In this document: one piece after another, positions 1-6,575 of the stretch
Layout of the letters: each line of letters opens with the position of its first letter
Numbering within the stretch: position 1 is the first letter of the stretch
Source: an uncultured Alphaproteobacteria bacterium
Lineage (GTDB): Bacteria > Pseudomonadota > Alphaproteobacteria > Reyranellales > Reyranellaceae
Reading direction: 5' to 3'
NCBI GenBank assembly: GCA_903929895.1
Contig: CAIYWM010000202.1
Span: 1-11,102, forward strand
Length of the DNA: 11,102 nucleotides
Position numbers and translations under genes: made by a program
The notes under the pieces: generated by a model
Seen by the model: only the letters and a program-made list of their open reading frames with translations
Database searches by the model: none
What the model was told of the DNA's origin: nothing

Positions 1-1016
1 TCGCCGGGCTGCTTCTGGCCGAGACCGAATACCGGCGCGCCGTCGAGGCAATGATCGATCCCTTTCGCGGGCTTCTGCTCGGCGTCTTCTTCTTCTCGGT
101 CGGCATGCACATCGATCTGAGCTTCATCTGGCGCGAACCCGTCATCGTGGTCGGCGGGTTCGTGGCGATGATGGTCCTCAAGACGATTCTACTCGTCCCG
201 CTGTGCCGCCTGTTCGGCGTGCCGTGGGCTGCCAGCGTCGAGACGAGCCTGCTGCTGGCGCCCGGCGGCGAGTTCGCCTTCATCGGCATCGGCCTCGCCG
301 CGCAGTACGGCCTGGTCGCCCCCGGGATCGCTGCGGGCGTCCTGGCGGTCGTGTCGCTCACCATGGCCTCTCTCCCCTTCGTGTCGCTGTTCGCGCGCCG
401 CGCCGCCCGGCATGTGGCGCAGCAAGTGACGGGCGATGCTCCAGCGACGCAGCTGCCACCCTCGGATCACGTCAAGCGCGTGATCGTGGTCGGCCACGGA
501 CGGGTGGGCCAGCTCGTCTGCGAACAGCTCGAGAAGCACGCGATTTCGTACATCGCGGCCGATCGCGACGCGGGCCGCGTGGAGCGCTGGCGGAAGCTCG
601 GCCGGCCCGTCTATTTCGGCGATGCCTCCAACGCGCTGTTCCTGCAGCGTTGCGGCATCGAGGAGGCGACGGGCGTGATCGTCACACTCGACACGGCAGC
701 GGTCGACGATGTGGTACGCGCCGTGCGAGCCCGACGCCCGGACGTGATGATCGTCGCCCGCGCCCACGATGCCGAGCATGCCCGCCATCTCTACACCCTG
801 GCCGTCACCGATGCCGTTCCGGAGACGATCGAGGCCAGCCTTCAGCTGGCCGAATCGGCGCTGGTGGGCCTCGGCGTGCCGATGGGCCAGGTCATCGCCT
901 CGAACCACGAACGGCGCGAGTCGGTGAGGACAGAGCTGCAGGCCGCCTCCGGCGGCACGGCGCCGATGACCGAGCGGATCCGCCGCACCCGGCGCGACAA
1001 GGCGGCCAAGCCGTGA
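1..1016 (+). CDS. Kef-type K+/H+ antiporter, C-terminal part (5' truncated by window edge)
   Basis: Monovalent cation:proton antiporter-2 (CPA2, KefB/KefC-like) inner-membrane protein. The family exchanges K+ (or Na+) for H+ and is gated through a cytosolic nucleotide-binding domain. The frame is open from base 3, with no stop before the window edge, and reads AGLLLAETEYRR then FRGLLLGVFFFSVGM, a signature of the Kef membrane domain. The Met at 51 is therefore internal, and 337 residues are visible of a protein usually near 550-620. Hydrophobic segments fill about the first 130 visible residues, including LLLAPGGEFAFIGIGLAA. An RCK/TrkA-N Rossmann domain follows, with VIVVGHGRVG at about visible residues 160-169, an acidic residue after the second strand (AADRD), and the FGDAS and GVIVTLDTAA segments. 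A basic tail ends the protein. The stop overlaps the next gene's GTG by 4 nt (GTGA), so the two are probably translationally coupled. Family is sure; ion and ligand are inferred. Confidence 0.93.
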   Translation, partial: AGLLLAETEYRRAVEAMIDPFRGLLLGVFFFSVGMHIDLSFIWREPVIVVGGFVAMMVLKTILLVPLCRLFGVPWAASVETSLLLAPGGEFAFIGIGLAAQYGLVAPGIAAGVLAVVSLTMASLPFVSLFARRAARHVAQQVTGDAPATQLPPSDHVKRVIVVGHGRVGQLVCEQLEKHAISYIAADRDAGRVERWRKLGRPVYFGDASNALFLQRCGIEEATGVIVTLDTAAVDDVVRAVRARRPDVMIVARAHDAEHARHLYTLAVTDAVPETIEASLQLAESALVGLGVPMGQVIASNHERRESVRTELQAASGGTAPMTERIRRTRRDKAAKP

Positions 1017-1684
1017 AGGTCGTAAGCTGGAACCTGCTGCGCCTCACCGGCGCCGCCGTCGAGGACGTGGCGAAGCTGATCGCCATCCAGAAGCCCGACA
1101 TACTGCTCATGCAGGAGGCGACGCAGCACATCGAGGCACTGCCCGGGCTGGTCGGCGGCCATTTCTACCGGCTGTCGTGGCTGGGCCGAATCCACGGGCT
1201 GGCCGTCTGGAGTCCGACCCATATTCCCCGCCCGGTTGCCCTGTCGCTGCCGGCCTCGCGGCTTCCCGGAAGGCTGCCGCGGCGGCGCGCGCAGATCATC
1301 CAGATGGACGAGATCACCTTCGCCAACGTTCACCTCTCGCACGGCCAGCTGCTCAACCGCCGCCAGCTCGCCCGCATCGCCGCGGCGCTGCAGGGCAAAC
1401 CCTCGGCCATCATCGGCGACTACAATGCCGTCGGCCCGGTCTTCCTGCCCGGCTTCGCCGATGTCGGCCCGCGCGAGCCCACTCACCTCTCCGGCAACGT
1501 CATGCCGGTCCGGCTCGACCGCTGCCTCGCCCACAGGCTCGTGTGCAGCATGGCCGATGCGCTGGACTTCGGCCCCTCGGACCATCGGCCCATCCGGCTC
1601 GAACTGCGTGTCGCCGACAGCAACTCGGCCGCGGAAGGGCCATTGCCGCTCCCCAAGGCCCGCCCACGAGGCTTCTACAGGTAG
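1013..1684 (+). CDS. Endonuclease/exonuclease/phosphatase (EEP) family protein
   Basis: Small EEP-fold, metal-dependent phosphodiesterase of 223 aa; members cleave DNA, phospholipid head groups or phosphoinositides. The full catalytic set is visible: SWNLLR (N7), MQEA (E35), NVHLSH (N105, H107), GDYNAV (D136, N138), LDR (D169) and the terminal SDHRP (D190, H191). It should therefore be active. I chose the GTG at 1013 because it starts directly before the conserved KVVSWN strand and makes a 4-nt GTGA overlap with the antiporter stop. There is no signal peptide, so it is probably cytosolic. The last 10 nt overlap the 3' end of the convergent PLD-type gene. The closest known arrangement is E. 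coli ybhP (EEP) beside clsB (PLD-type cardiolipin synthase), which makes a phospholipid-related role plausible. The substrate cannot be read from sequence; a DNA-repair-type nuclease is the alternative. Confidence 0.88.
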   Translation: MKVVSWNLLRLTGAAVEDVAKLIAIQKPDILLMQEATQHIEALPGLVGGHFYRLSWLGRIHGLAVWSPTHIPRPVALSLPASRLPGRLPRRRAQIIQMDEITFANVHLSHGQLLNRRQLARIAAALQGKPSAIIGDYNAVGPVFLPGFADVGPREPTHLSGNVMPVRLDRCLAHRLVCSMADALDFGPSDHRPIRLELRVADSNSAAEGPLPLPKARPRGFYR

Positions 1685-3084
1685 GGCTGCAACAGCCGCG
1701 CCGCGCTGTTGCGCAGGCGGATCGGCAAGGGGTCGCCGTCGATCTCGGCAAGGGTCAGGCAGCGCTGCGGCTTCTTCGACGCGACGATCTGCCGTGCGAA
1801 GTCCGCGTCGTGCAGCTCGACGTTCAGCTCGAAATTCAGGCGGAAGCTGCGCGTGTCCCAGTTGGCGCTGCCGATGAATGACCAGGAATCGTCGATCGTC
1901 ATGAGCTTCGAATGATCGAACGGCGCCGGCATCATCCAGACGCGGCACCCCGCCTCGATCAACGGTCGAAGCGGCACGCGCCTCGCCCAGTCCAGGATCG
2001 CGTGATTGGAGTTCTCGGGCAGCAGGATGTCGACCGTGATACCGCGCATCGCGGCCAGGCCCAGCGCCATGGTGAGCGGCTCGCCCGGCAGGAAATAGGG
2101 TGTCACGACACGGATCGATTCGCGCGCGCAAGAAATGGCATGCAGCGTCACGAACTCGATCTGTTCCATGTCCTCGTCGGGGCCGGAGGGCACGACGCGC
2201 GCCAACACCGTCCCGACCGGCTCGAGCCGCGGAAACCAGTCGTCGTCGAGTTGTTCGCCCGTCGTGAACTGCCAGTCGTCGGCAAAGGCATCGGTGAGCT
2301 GCTCGACCACGGGGCCCTCGATGCGGAAATGCGTGTCGCGCACGGGATGGGCCGGGTTCCCGGCAACGACGTTTTCCGCTCCGATGTTGAGCCCGCCGGT
2401 GAAGGCCACACGACCGTCGATGACCAGCAGCTTGCGGTGATTGCGCAGGTTCACGAACGGCGTGCGCCAGGGGAAATACGAGTGCAGGAAACGTGCGACC
2501 GGGACGCCGGCCTTGCGCAGCCGGTTGTAGGTGCCCGACCAGAAGTAACCGCCACCGACCCCGTCGATCAGGACGCGCACCTTCACGCCGCGCTGCTGGG
2601 CCTGGATCAGGGCCTCATGGAATTTCTCGCCGGCCGAATCGTCGCGGAAGATGTAGCTGCAGAGTCCGACGGTCGTCTTCGCCCCGGCGATCTCCTCGAG
2701 CATGCGGGGGTAGGCCTCGTCCCCGCTGTGCAGCATCTCGACGAGGTTACCCGGCTTCGACGCCAGGCCCGTCACCCGCCCGACTGCGTATTCCAGCGGC
2801 GTCAGCGAATCCCTTGTCACAGTGGCCGTGGCGCCAGCCCCGGCGAGCGGCAGATGTTGTCGCTTGAGCCTTTGGGCTCGCCGCTTGACGCGGTTGATGC
2901 CCATGATCGCGTAGAGCAGGCCCCCCAGGAAAGGTGAGAGCCAGGCGATGCCGATCCATGAAACCGCGGCGCCTACGCTGCGCTTGTAAAGCAGGACATG
3001 GACCGTGACGGCTACCGCAATGGCGACGTGCGCCACCGCGGCCGCCGTACCGACCAGCGCCGCAACATCGTCATCGAGAGTCAC
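1675..3084 (-). CDS. cls: Cardiolipin synthase / phospholipase D-like protein
   Basis: Inner-membrane PLD-superfamily enzyme of 469 aa. The family makes cardiolipin from two phosphatidylglycerols (ClsA type) or from PG and PE. Two hydrophobic segments lie at about residues 8-33 and 38-62, the second with the SWIGIAWLSPFLGGLLYAI pattern of the Cls N-terminal domain. The two HKD motifs are intact: NHRKLLVID (H216, K218, D223), followed by GGLNIGAE, and DHSKLMTID (H391, K393, D398), followed by GSANWD. Length fits ClsA-type proteins (about 470-490 aa). The start is a GTG at 3084-3082, which puts the first membrane helix right at the N terminus. The gene lies 129 nt downstream of the AcuI gene on the same strand, so read-through is possible but unproven. 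Its stop lies inside the end of the convergent EEP gene. ClsA-type is the best guess from length and the two helices; a PLD acting on other lipids cannot be excluded. Confidence 0.92.
   Translation of the reverse strand: MTLDDDVAALVGTAAAVAHVAIAVAVTVHVLLYKRSVGAAVSWIGIAWLSPFLGGLLYAIMGINRVKRRAQRLKRQHLPLAGAGATATVTRDSLTPLEYAVGRVTGLASKPGNLVEMLHSGDEAYPRMLEEIAGAKTTVGLCSYIFRDDSAGEKFHEALIQAQQRGVKVRVLIDGVGGGYFWSGTYNRLRKAGVPVARFLHSYFPWRTPFVNLRNHRKLLVIDGRVAFTGGLNIGAENVVAGNPAHPVRDTHFRIEGPVVEQLTDAFADDWQFTTGEQLDDDWFPRLEPVGTVLARVVPSGPDEDMEQIEFVTLHAISCARESIRVVTPYFLPGEPLTMALGLAAMRGITVDILLPENSNHAILDWARRVPLRPLIEAGCRVWMMPAPFDHSKLMTIDDSWSFIGSANWDTRSFRLNFELNVELHDADFARQIVASKKPQRCLTLAEIDGDPLPIRLRNSAARLLQPYL
1689..1712. 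terminator. Hairpin between convergent EEP and cls genes (possible bidirectional terminator)
   Basis: Perfect 8-bp inverted repeat GCAACAGC (1689-1696) / GCTGTTGC (1705-1712) with an 8-nt loop. It lies 5 nt after the EEP stop and inside the last codons of cls. Position at a convergent gene end suits a bidirectional transcription stop. No T-run follows on either strand, so a classical intrinsic terminator is not shown, and part of the pairing is constrained by cls coding. Confidence 0.3.
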
Positions 3085-3213
3085 TTCACCCGTTCCCCCG
3101 GTCTTTGCAGCGCGGCGCGTCGAGGCACTGTTCTAGCGACGACCGCCGTCGAACGCCATGCGCTTGCCGCTGCTGCAGGCCGACTTCGGAGCGGGATGGT
3201 TGACGTGGCGCCG

Positions 3214-4206
3214 TTATTTGCTCACGTCGACAACCACGCGACCGCGGACCTCTCCCTTGAGGATCCTGGGGGCGAGAGCCATCAGATCGCCCAGGCCCGC
3301 CTCGCTCACGGTGCTGTCGAGCTTGTCGAGCGGCAGGTCGCTCCCGAGACGGCGCCACGCCTCCTCGCGCGGCGCCTTCGGCAGCATCACCGAGTCGATG
3401 CCGTAGACCGACACGCCGCGCAGGATGAAGGGCAGGATCGAGCCGGGGAACGAAGGGCCCGCGGCGAGACCGCAGACCGCCGCTGCACCGCCGTACTTCA
3501 CCTGTGCCAGCGCCCGGGCGAACATCACGCCGGACACGGTATCGACGACGCCAGCGAAGCGCTCGCCGAGCAGCGGCCGGTCCGGCGCCTCGGTCAGTTC
3601 CTTGCGGTCCATGATGGTCGTGGCGCCGAGCGACTTGAGGTATTCGCCTTCCTGTGGCCGCCCGGTCGCCGCGACCACCGCGTAGCCAAGCTTGGCCAGG
3701 ATGGCGACCGCGACCGAGCCGACCCCGCCGGCAGCCCCGGTAACCAGGATCTCGCCTTTCGCCGGGTCGATCCCGTGCTTCTCGAGAGCCATCACACAAA
3801 GCATGGAGGTGTAGCCCGCCGTGCCGATCGCCATTGCTCGCCGGGTCGAGAGGGAGTCCGGCAACCTGACGAGCCAGTCACCTTTCACGCGCGCCTTCGT
3901 CGCGTAGCCGCCCCAATGCAGTTCTCCGACGCGATAGCCGTTCAACACGACCTTGTCGCCCGCCTTGAACGCGGCGTTCTCCGACGTCTCGACCGTGCCG
4001 GCAAAGTCGATGCCACCGACGTGGGGCCAGGTCTTGACCAATCCACCGCCGGTCGTGAGCACCAGGCCGTCCTTGTAGTTGAGCGTCGAATAGTCGATTG
4101 CGACGACGACGTCACCCGCCGGCAGCTTGTCCTCGGGCAGGGTTTCGATGGCGCCGGCGACCTTTCGGTCGGCACCCTGAGTCAAGACAAGCGCACGGAA
4201 AGTCAT
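3214..4206 (-). CDS. acuI: AcuI/YhdH-family NADPH-dependent oxidoreductase (acrylyl-CoA reductase type)
   Basis: Zinc-free medium-chain dehydrogenase/reductase of 330 aa. AcuI reduces acryloyl-CoA to propionyl-CoA with NADPH in 3-hydroxypropionate and DMSP breakdown; the E. coli homologue is YhdH. The N-terminal GroES-like domain carries YSTLNYKDGLVLT and HVGGIDFAGTV (about residues 39-71), hallmarks of the YhdH/YhfP group. The Rossmann domain has VTGAAGGVGSVAV (155-167), then ATGR (R183, typical of NADPH use), DTVSG and GSILPFILRGVSVYGIDS. No zinc-binding Cys/His set is present. The start is set at ATG 4206 (MTFRALVLTQ) because family proteins begin there; a GGGGG run 6 nt upstream is a weak ribosome site. 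The frame is open 18 codons further back, without homology. Length (330) matches the family (about 324-330). Family assignment is firm; acrylyl-CoA as substrate is inferred, and a related quinone or enoyl reductase is possible. Confidence 0.9.
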   Translation of the reverse strand: MTFRALVLTQGADRKVAGAIETLPEDKLPAGDVVVAIDYSTLNYKDGLVLTTGGGLVKTWPHVGGIDFAGTVETSENAAFKAGDKVVLNGYRVGELHWGGYATKARVKGDWLVRLPDSLSTRRAMAIGTAGYTSMLCVMALEKHGIDPAKGEILVTGAAGGVGSVAVAILAKLGYAVVAATGRPQEGEYLKSLGATTIMDRKELTEAPDRPLLGERFAGVVDTVSGVMFARALAQVKYGGAAAVCGLAAGPSFPGSILPFILRGVSVYGIDSVMLPKAPREEAWRRLGSDLPLDKLDSTVSEAGLGDLMALAPRILKGEVRGRVVVDVSK

Positions 4207-4518
4207 GGAAAGCCCCCAGTCGGAACGAAGCTGCTCTGTAGCAAGACCGCCAACACTCAAACAGTGTCAACGAAAGCCCCGTTTCGCTGCCCGCCCACCA
4301 GTTCCCGGAGCGGCAGGGCGGGACGTCGGCAAGCAGATCCATGTCAAACCCACGTTCATGCTGGCGCTGTCCCGCAATTCATACAAATCCCCCCAGAGAG
4401 ACTTGCACCGACGCTGAAAATGACGTGCAAAAAAACCCGGATTGCTTCAGGCCGGATTAAGGTAAATTGTAGGTTAAGCTATGGGGAGATAGAGGGCGCT
4501 TTCTGCGTATCGTTTTGC
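4207..4518. other. Divergent intergenic region between acuI and sulfotransferase genes
   Basis: 312 nt without a supported gene. The acuI-proximal part holds two adjacent small dyads: ACACT-caaac-AGTGT (4253-4267) and CGAAA-gccccg-TTTCG (4271-4286). A GC-rich pair CCCGCCC (4290-4296) / GGGCGGG (4316-4322) with a 19-nt loop follows. From about 4375 to 4495 the DNA turns visibly richer in A and T (AAAAAAA run, TTAAGGTAAATTGTAGGTTAAG), the usual look of a promoter or of DNA acquired from elsewhere. A loose promoter guess for the sulfotransferase is TTGCTT (4442-4447) with TAAATT (4463-4468), but the spacing is only 15 nt. The sulfotransferase frame is open through the region, but no protein-family signal is seen there. 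Confidence 0.7.
4253..4270 (-). promoter_or_regulatory. Candidate acuI promoter -35 box overlapped by a palindromic operator
   Basis: On the minus strand a perfect TTGACA (4270-4265) lies upstream of acuI and overlaps the palindrome ACACT-N5-AGTGT (4253-4267). A repressor dimer bound there would block the -35 box. Against it, the hexamer 17 nt downstream (GTCTTG) is a poor -10 match, and no regulator gene is next door. Promoter strength and the regulator's identity are unknown. Confidence 0.3.
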
Positions 4519-5550
4519 ATGTTCGGAACTTATCGCCTTCCCGTCCTGTCGACCGTGCCGCGTTCGGGCACCTGGTTCCTTCGCTATTTTTTCGCCTTCG
4601 TATGCCATCTCGAGCAGGGCGGCCGACTTGACGATCTCCTGACCGGCGAAGTCGTCGGCGATCCACAGGGCGCTGCCTTCGACTTCAATCGCTTCAGGGG
4701 CGGTCCGCTGTTTCGAGTGGGCGGGACCCTCCCGGACGAGCACATGTTCATCGGACATACGGTGTGCCCCGGCTTCCACAATATGGTCCCGGCAACGCAC
4801 TGGTGGCGGCGGACGTCCTTCCACGTGCCCGGGTACGACTGTTTCCACGAAGAAAAGAGCTATCGGCATACCCCCGTGGATCTGGCGAGCTACGACTATG
4901 CCCCCGTCCGGGTATCGGCGATGGATCGGGCGGCACGCAAGGGACAGGGAGCGCCGATCGCCCTCGTCTACCGAAATCCCGTCGACCAGGCCTTCTCCTA
5001 TTTCCGCTACTGCCAGGCACACGTAAATCCGGCCTACCACTTGTTCCGAGGCCGTCCGGTCGCCGACATGTCCTTCCGGGAATACCTGTTCGATGCAGCG
5101 CTGATCTCCTATGCGCGCCAGTTCATTTCCTATCAGCTCCAGGCTGAGCGGTATCCCCAACTGGTGAAGATGATCCCGTATGAACACCTGATCGACCGAC
5201 CGGTCGAAACGGCGACGGATTTGCTCGACCATTTCTGCGGCATGCGGCGTGAGTGGCCGATGCTGCCCGCCGCTGCGCGACTGGTGCGGAAGGAACATAT
5301 GCGCGCCATCGAGGACAAGCGTGGCAGCTCGCTCGACGGTACCCGCAACGGTCAGGACAGCCACATGCGCCCGTCGGGGGATACCGAGCAGGACAGCCTT
5401 GCGGACCCGGCGATTCGCGACGAAGCAATTGCGAGGTTGAGCGAACTGGGAGTGGATTGCAGCCTGTTCGCCTGGCCAAGCCATCGCGCCACGACGATGC
5501 AGCGCGACTTCCCGGAAGAGGTTCGACGGCGGGAGCGCGTATATCGCTGA
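4519..5550 (+). CDS. Sulfotransferase domain protein (PAPS-dependent type)
   Basis: Predicted cytosolic sulfotransferase of 343 aa that would move a sulfuryl group from PAPS to an unknown acceptor. The 5'-phosphosulfate loop is near the N terminus, TVPRSGTWFLRYFF (residues 12-25), the P-x-SGT-W pattern of the Sulfotransfer_1 fold. The 3'-phosphate site is ALVYRNPVDQAFSYFRY (148-164), with R152 and S160 in their usual places. SHMRPSGD (281-288) sits where the C-terminal PAPS-contacting loop is expected, but the match is loose. There is no signal peptide or membrane helix. ATG 4519 is chosen because it places the loop 11 residues from the start, as is common; its ribosome site is unclear (GGGGAG lies about 30 nt upstream). 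ATG 4420 in frame would add 33 residues of unlike composition. No APS kinase, sulfurylase or glycan/lipid gene is adjacent, so the acceptor cannot be guessed. The AT-richer upstream DNA hints at acquisition. Confidence 0.8.
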   Translation: MFGTYRLPVLSTVPRSGTWFLRYFFAFVCHLEQGGRLDDLLTGEVVGDPQGAAFDFNRFRGGPLFRVGGTLPDEHMFIGHTVCPGFHNMVPATHWWRRTSFHVPGYDCFHEEKSYRHTPVDLASYDYAPVRVSAMDRAARKGQGAPIALVYRNPVDQAFSYFRYCQAHVNPAYHLFRGRPVADMSFREYLFDAALISYARQFISYQLQAERYPQLVKMIPYEHLIDRPVETATDLLDHFCGMRREWPMLPAAARLVRKEHMRAIEDKRGSSLDGTRNGQDSHMRPSGDTEQDSLADPAIRDEAIARLSELGVDCSLFAWPSHRATTMQRDFPEEVRRRERVYR

Positions 5551-5564
5551 GAGGCGTTGCCTCT
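5550..5564 (+). terminator. Short hairpin at the sulfotransferase stop codon
   Basis: AGAGGC (5550-5555), loop GTT, GCCTCT (5559-5564): a perfect 6-bp stem starting at the last base of the TGA stop. No T-run follows, so this is only a weak terminator or 3'-end stabilising candidate. A 90-nt gap then leads to the ygfZ start. Confidence 0.25.
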
Positions 5565-5640
5565 GCTCGGCGATTGTCCCCATTTCATCTGTGGCTATGA
5601 GATGCTTGCCAAGTATCGGAACGGCCCCCAACTCTACACC

Positions 5641-6525
5641 ATGCCGTCCTTTTTCAGCCTCCTGACCCATCGCAGTGTGATTTCCGTCGCGGGTGCCGAC
5701 CGCGTCGAGTTCCTGCAGGGGCTCATCTCCAACGACACGAGGAAAGTGGCGCCTGGTCGTGCCATCTGGGCCGCGCTCCTCACGCCGCAGGGACGGTTCC
5801 TCAACGACATGTTCGTGGCCGATGCTGGCAACGACACGTTCTTCCTTGAGACCGAACGCCAGAGGGCGCCGGCTCTCGCGAAGAAACTCAAGATGTACAC
5901 ACTGCGCTCCAAGGTCACCGTCGAGGATCTGGGCGCCGCGCTCGAAGTCGCCGCGGCATTCGGCGACGATGCGTCCAAGGCATTCGGCATCGAGGGGACG
6001 GTGTCGTTCGACGATCCCCGACTCGGGATGCTGGGCGTCCGCGTGATCGCCCCGACGGGACAGGCAGCGACGCTTCTTTCGGCCCGCGGCTTCGCCGCAG
6101 CGCCCCTTGCCGCCTATGACGCGCTGCGCCTGCCGCTGGGCGTACCCGACGGCAGCCGCGATCTCCAGGTCGAGAAAGCGCTGCTGCTCGAGAACGGCTT
6201 CGACGAACTGAATGGCGTCGACTGGAAGAAGGGCTGCTACATGGGCCAGGAGCTGACGGCGCGCACCAAGTACCGCGCCCTGATCAAGAAGCGCCTGTTC
6301 CCGGTCAAGGTCGAGGGCACGCTGCCCGAACCGGGCACACCAGTGCTTCGCGACGGCGAGGAAGTGGGTGAACTGCGTTCCGGCACGGGCGATCGCGCGC
6401 TGGCGATGCTGCGGCTCGATGCGGCGCGCGGCAACGGGTCCGTGCTCACAGCCGGTGACTCGCGCATCCTGCCGGAAACCCCGCCCTGGATGCGCCTGCC
6501 GGATCCGGCCGCCTCTGGCGGCTAG
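5641..6525 (+). CDS. ygfZ: YgfZ/GcvT-family folate-binding protein (Fe-S cluster assembly/repair factor)
   Basis: Soluble 294-aa homologue of YgfZ (mitochondrial Iba57). It binds tetrahydrofolate and supports making or repairing certain [4Fe-4S] enzymes. The defining motif KGCYMGQE is present at residues 197-204 with the redox-active Cys199, followed by LTARTKYRALIKKRLFPV as in the family. The N-terminal part reads VAGADRVEFLQGLISND (16-32) and LTPQGRFLNDMFV (47-59), typical of the GcvT-like fold. I chose ATG 5641 (MPSFFSLLTHRSVI) because alphaproteobacterial members start this way; in-frame starts at 5602 (ATG) and 5557 (TTG) add residues without family similarity. Its partners are usually dispersed and none is visible here. 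It stands 90 nt after the sulfotransferase and 50 nt before the Ntn hydrolase, and is probably its own transcription unit or loosely joined to either. Confidence 0.92.
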   Translation: MPSFFSLLTHRSVISVAGADRVEFLQGLISNDTRKVAPGRAIWAALLTPQGRFLNDMFVADAGNDTFFLETERQRAPALAKKLKMYTLRSKVTVEDLGAALEVAAAFGDDASKAFGIEGTVSFDDPRLGMLGVRVIAPTGQAATLLSARGFAAAPLAAYDALRLPLGVPDGSRDLQVEKALLLENGFDELNGVDWKKGCYMGQELTARTKYRALIKKRLFPVKVEGTLPEPGTPVLRDGEEVGELRSGTGDRALAMLRLDAARGNGSVLTAGDSRILPETPPWMRLPDPAASGG

Positions 6526-6540
6526 AGCCTACGGGCTTTA
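6523..6540 (+). terminator. UACG-tetraloop hairpin at the ygfZ stop
   Basis: TAGAGCC (6523-6529), loop TACG, GGCTTTA (6534-6540) gives a 7-bp stem with one G-U pair closed by a very stable UNCG-type tetraloop. It starts on the TAG stop of ygfZ and ends in a short TTT. The stem is small and the T-run only three bases, so it may be a weak terminator or an mRNA end-stabiliser between ygfZ and the hydrolase gene. Confidence 0.35.
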
Positions 6541-6564
6541 AGGTCACTCCACGCCGCTCGCGCG

Positions 6565-6570
6565 AGGAGA
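6565..6570 (+). promoter_or_regulatory. Ribosome binding site fixing the GTG start of the GGT-like gene
   Basis: AGGAGA lies 5 nt before GTG 6576. It supports this non-ATG start over any upstream one and shows that no signal peptide is encoded ahead of the conserved N terminus. Confidence 0.75.
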
Positions 6571-6575
6571 AGACC

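Noticed and set aside
51..53. ATG 51 as the start of a short antiporter-like protein.
   Set aside because: Codons before it, back to base 3, read a conserved Kef segment (AGLLLAETEYRR), so the gene simply begins outside the window.
842..2131. 429-codon open frame on the minus strand opposite the antiporter and EEP genes.
   Set aside because: It is the complement of two genes with complete motifs; its translation shows only Arg/Asp/Gly-rich shadow composition.
2998..4518. The sulfotransferase reading frame stays open far upstream, antisense through acuI, so that an 850-residue protein could be read.
   Set aside because: The extra part is arginine-rich low-complexity translation typical of the opposite strand of GC-rich genes, has no family motif, and lies over well-supported minus-strand genes. 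Sulfotransferase homology begins near 4519.
4420..4518. Earlier in-frame ATG (4420) for the sulfotransferase.
   Set aside because: There is no ribosome site, and the 33 added residues come from the AT-richer promoter-like stretch and do not resemble the family N terminus. It cannot be fully excluded.
4474..5670. 398-codon open frame on the minus strand covering the whole sulfotransferase gene.
   Set aside because: The plus strand carries both PAPS-binding motifs in their correct order, while the minus-strand translation shows no recognisable domain or start site.
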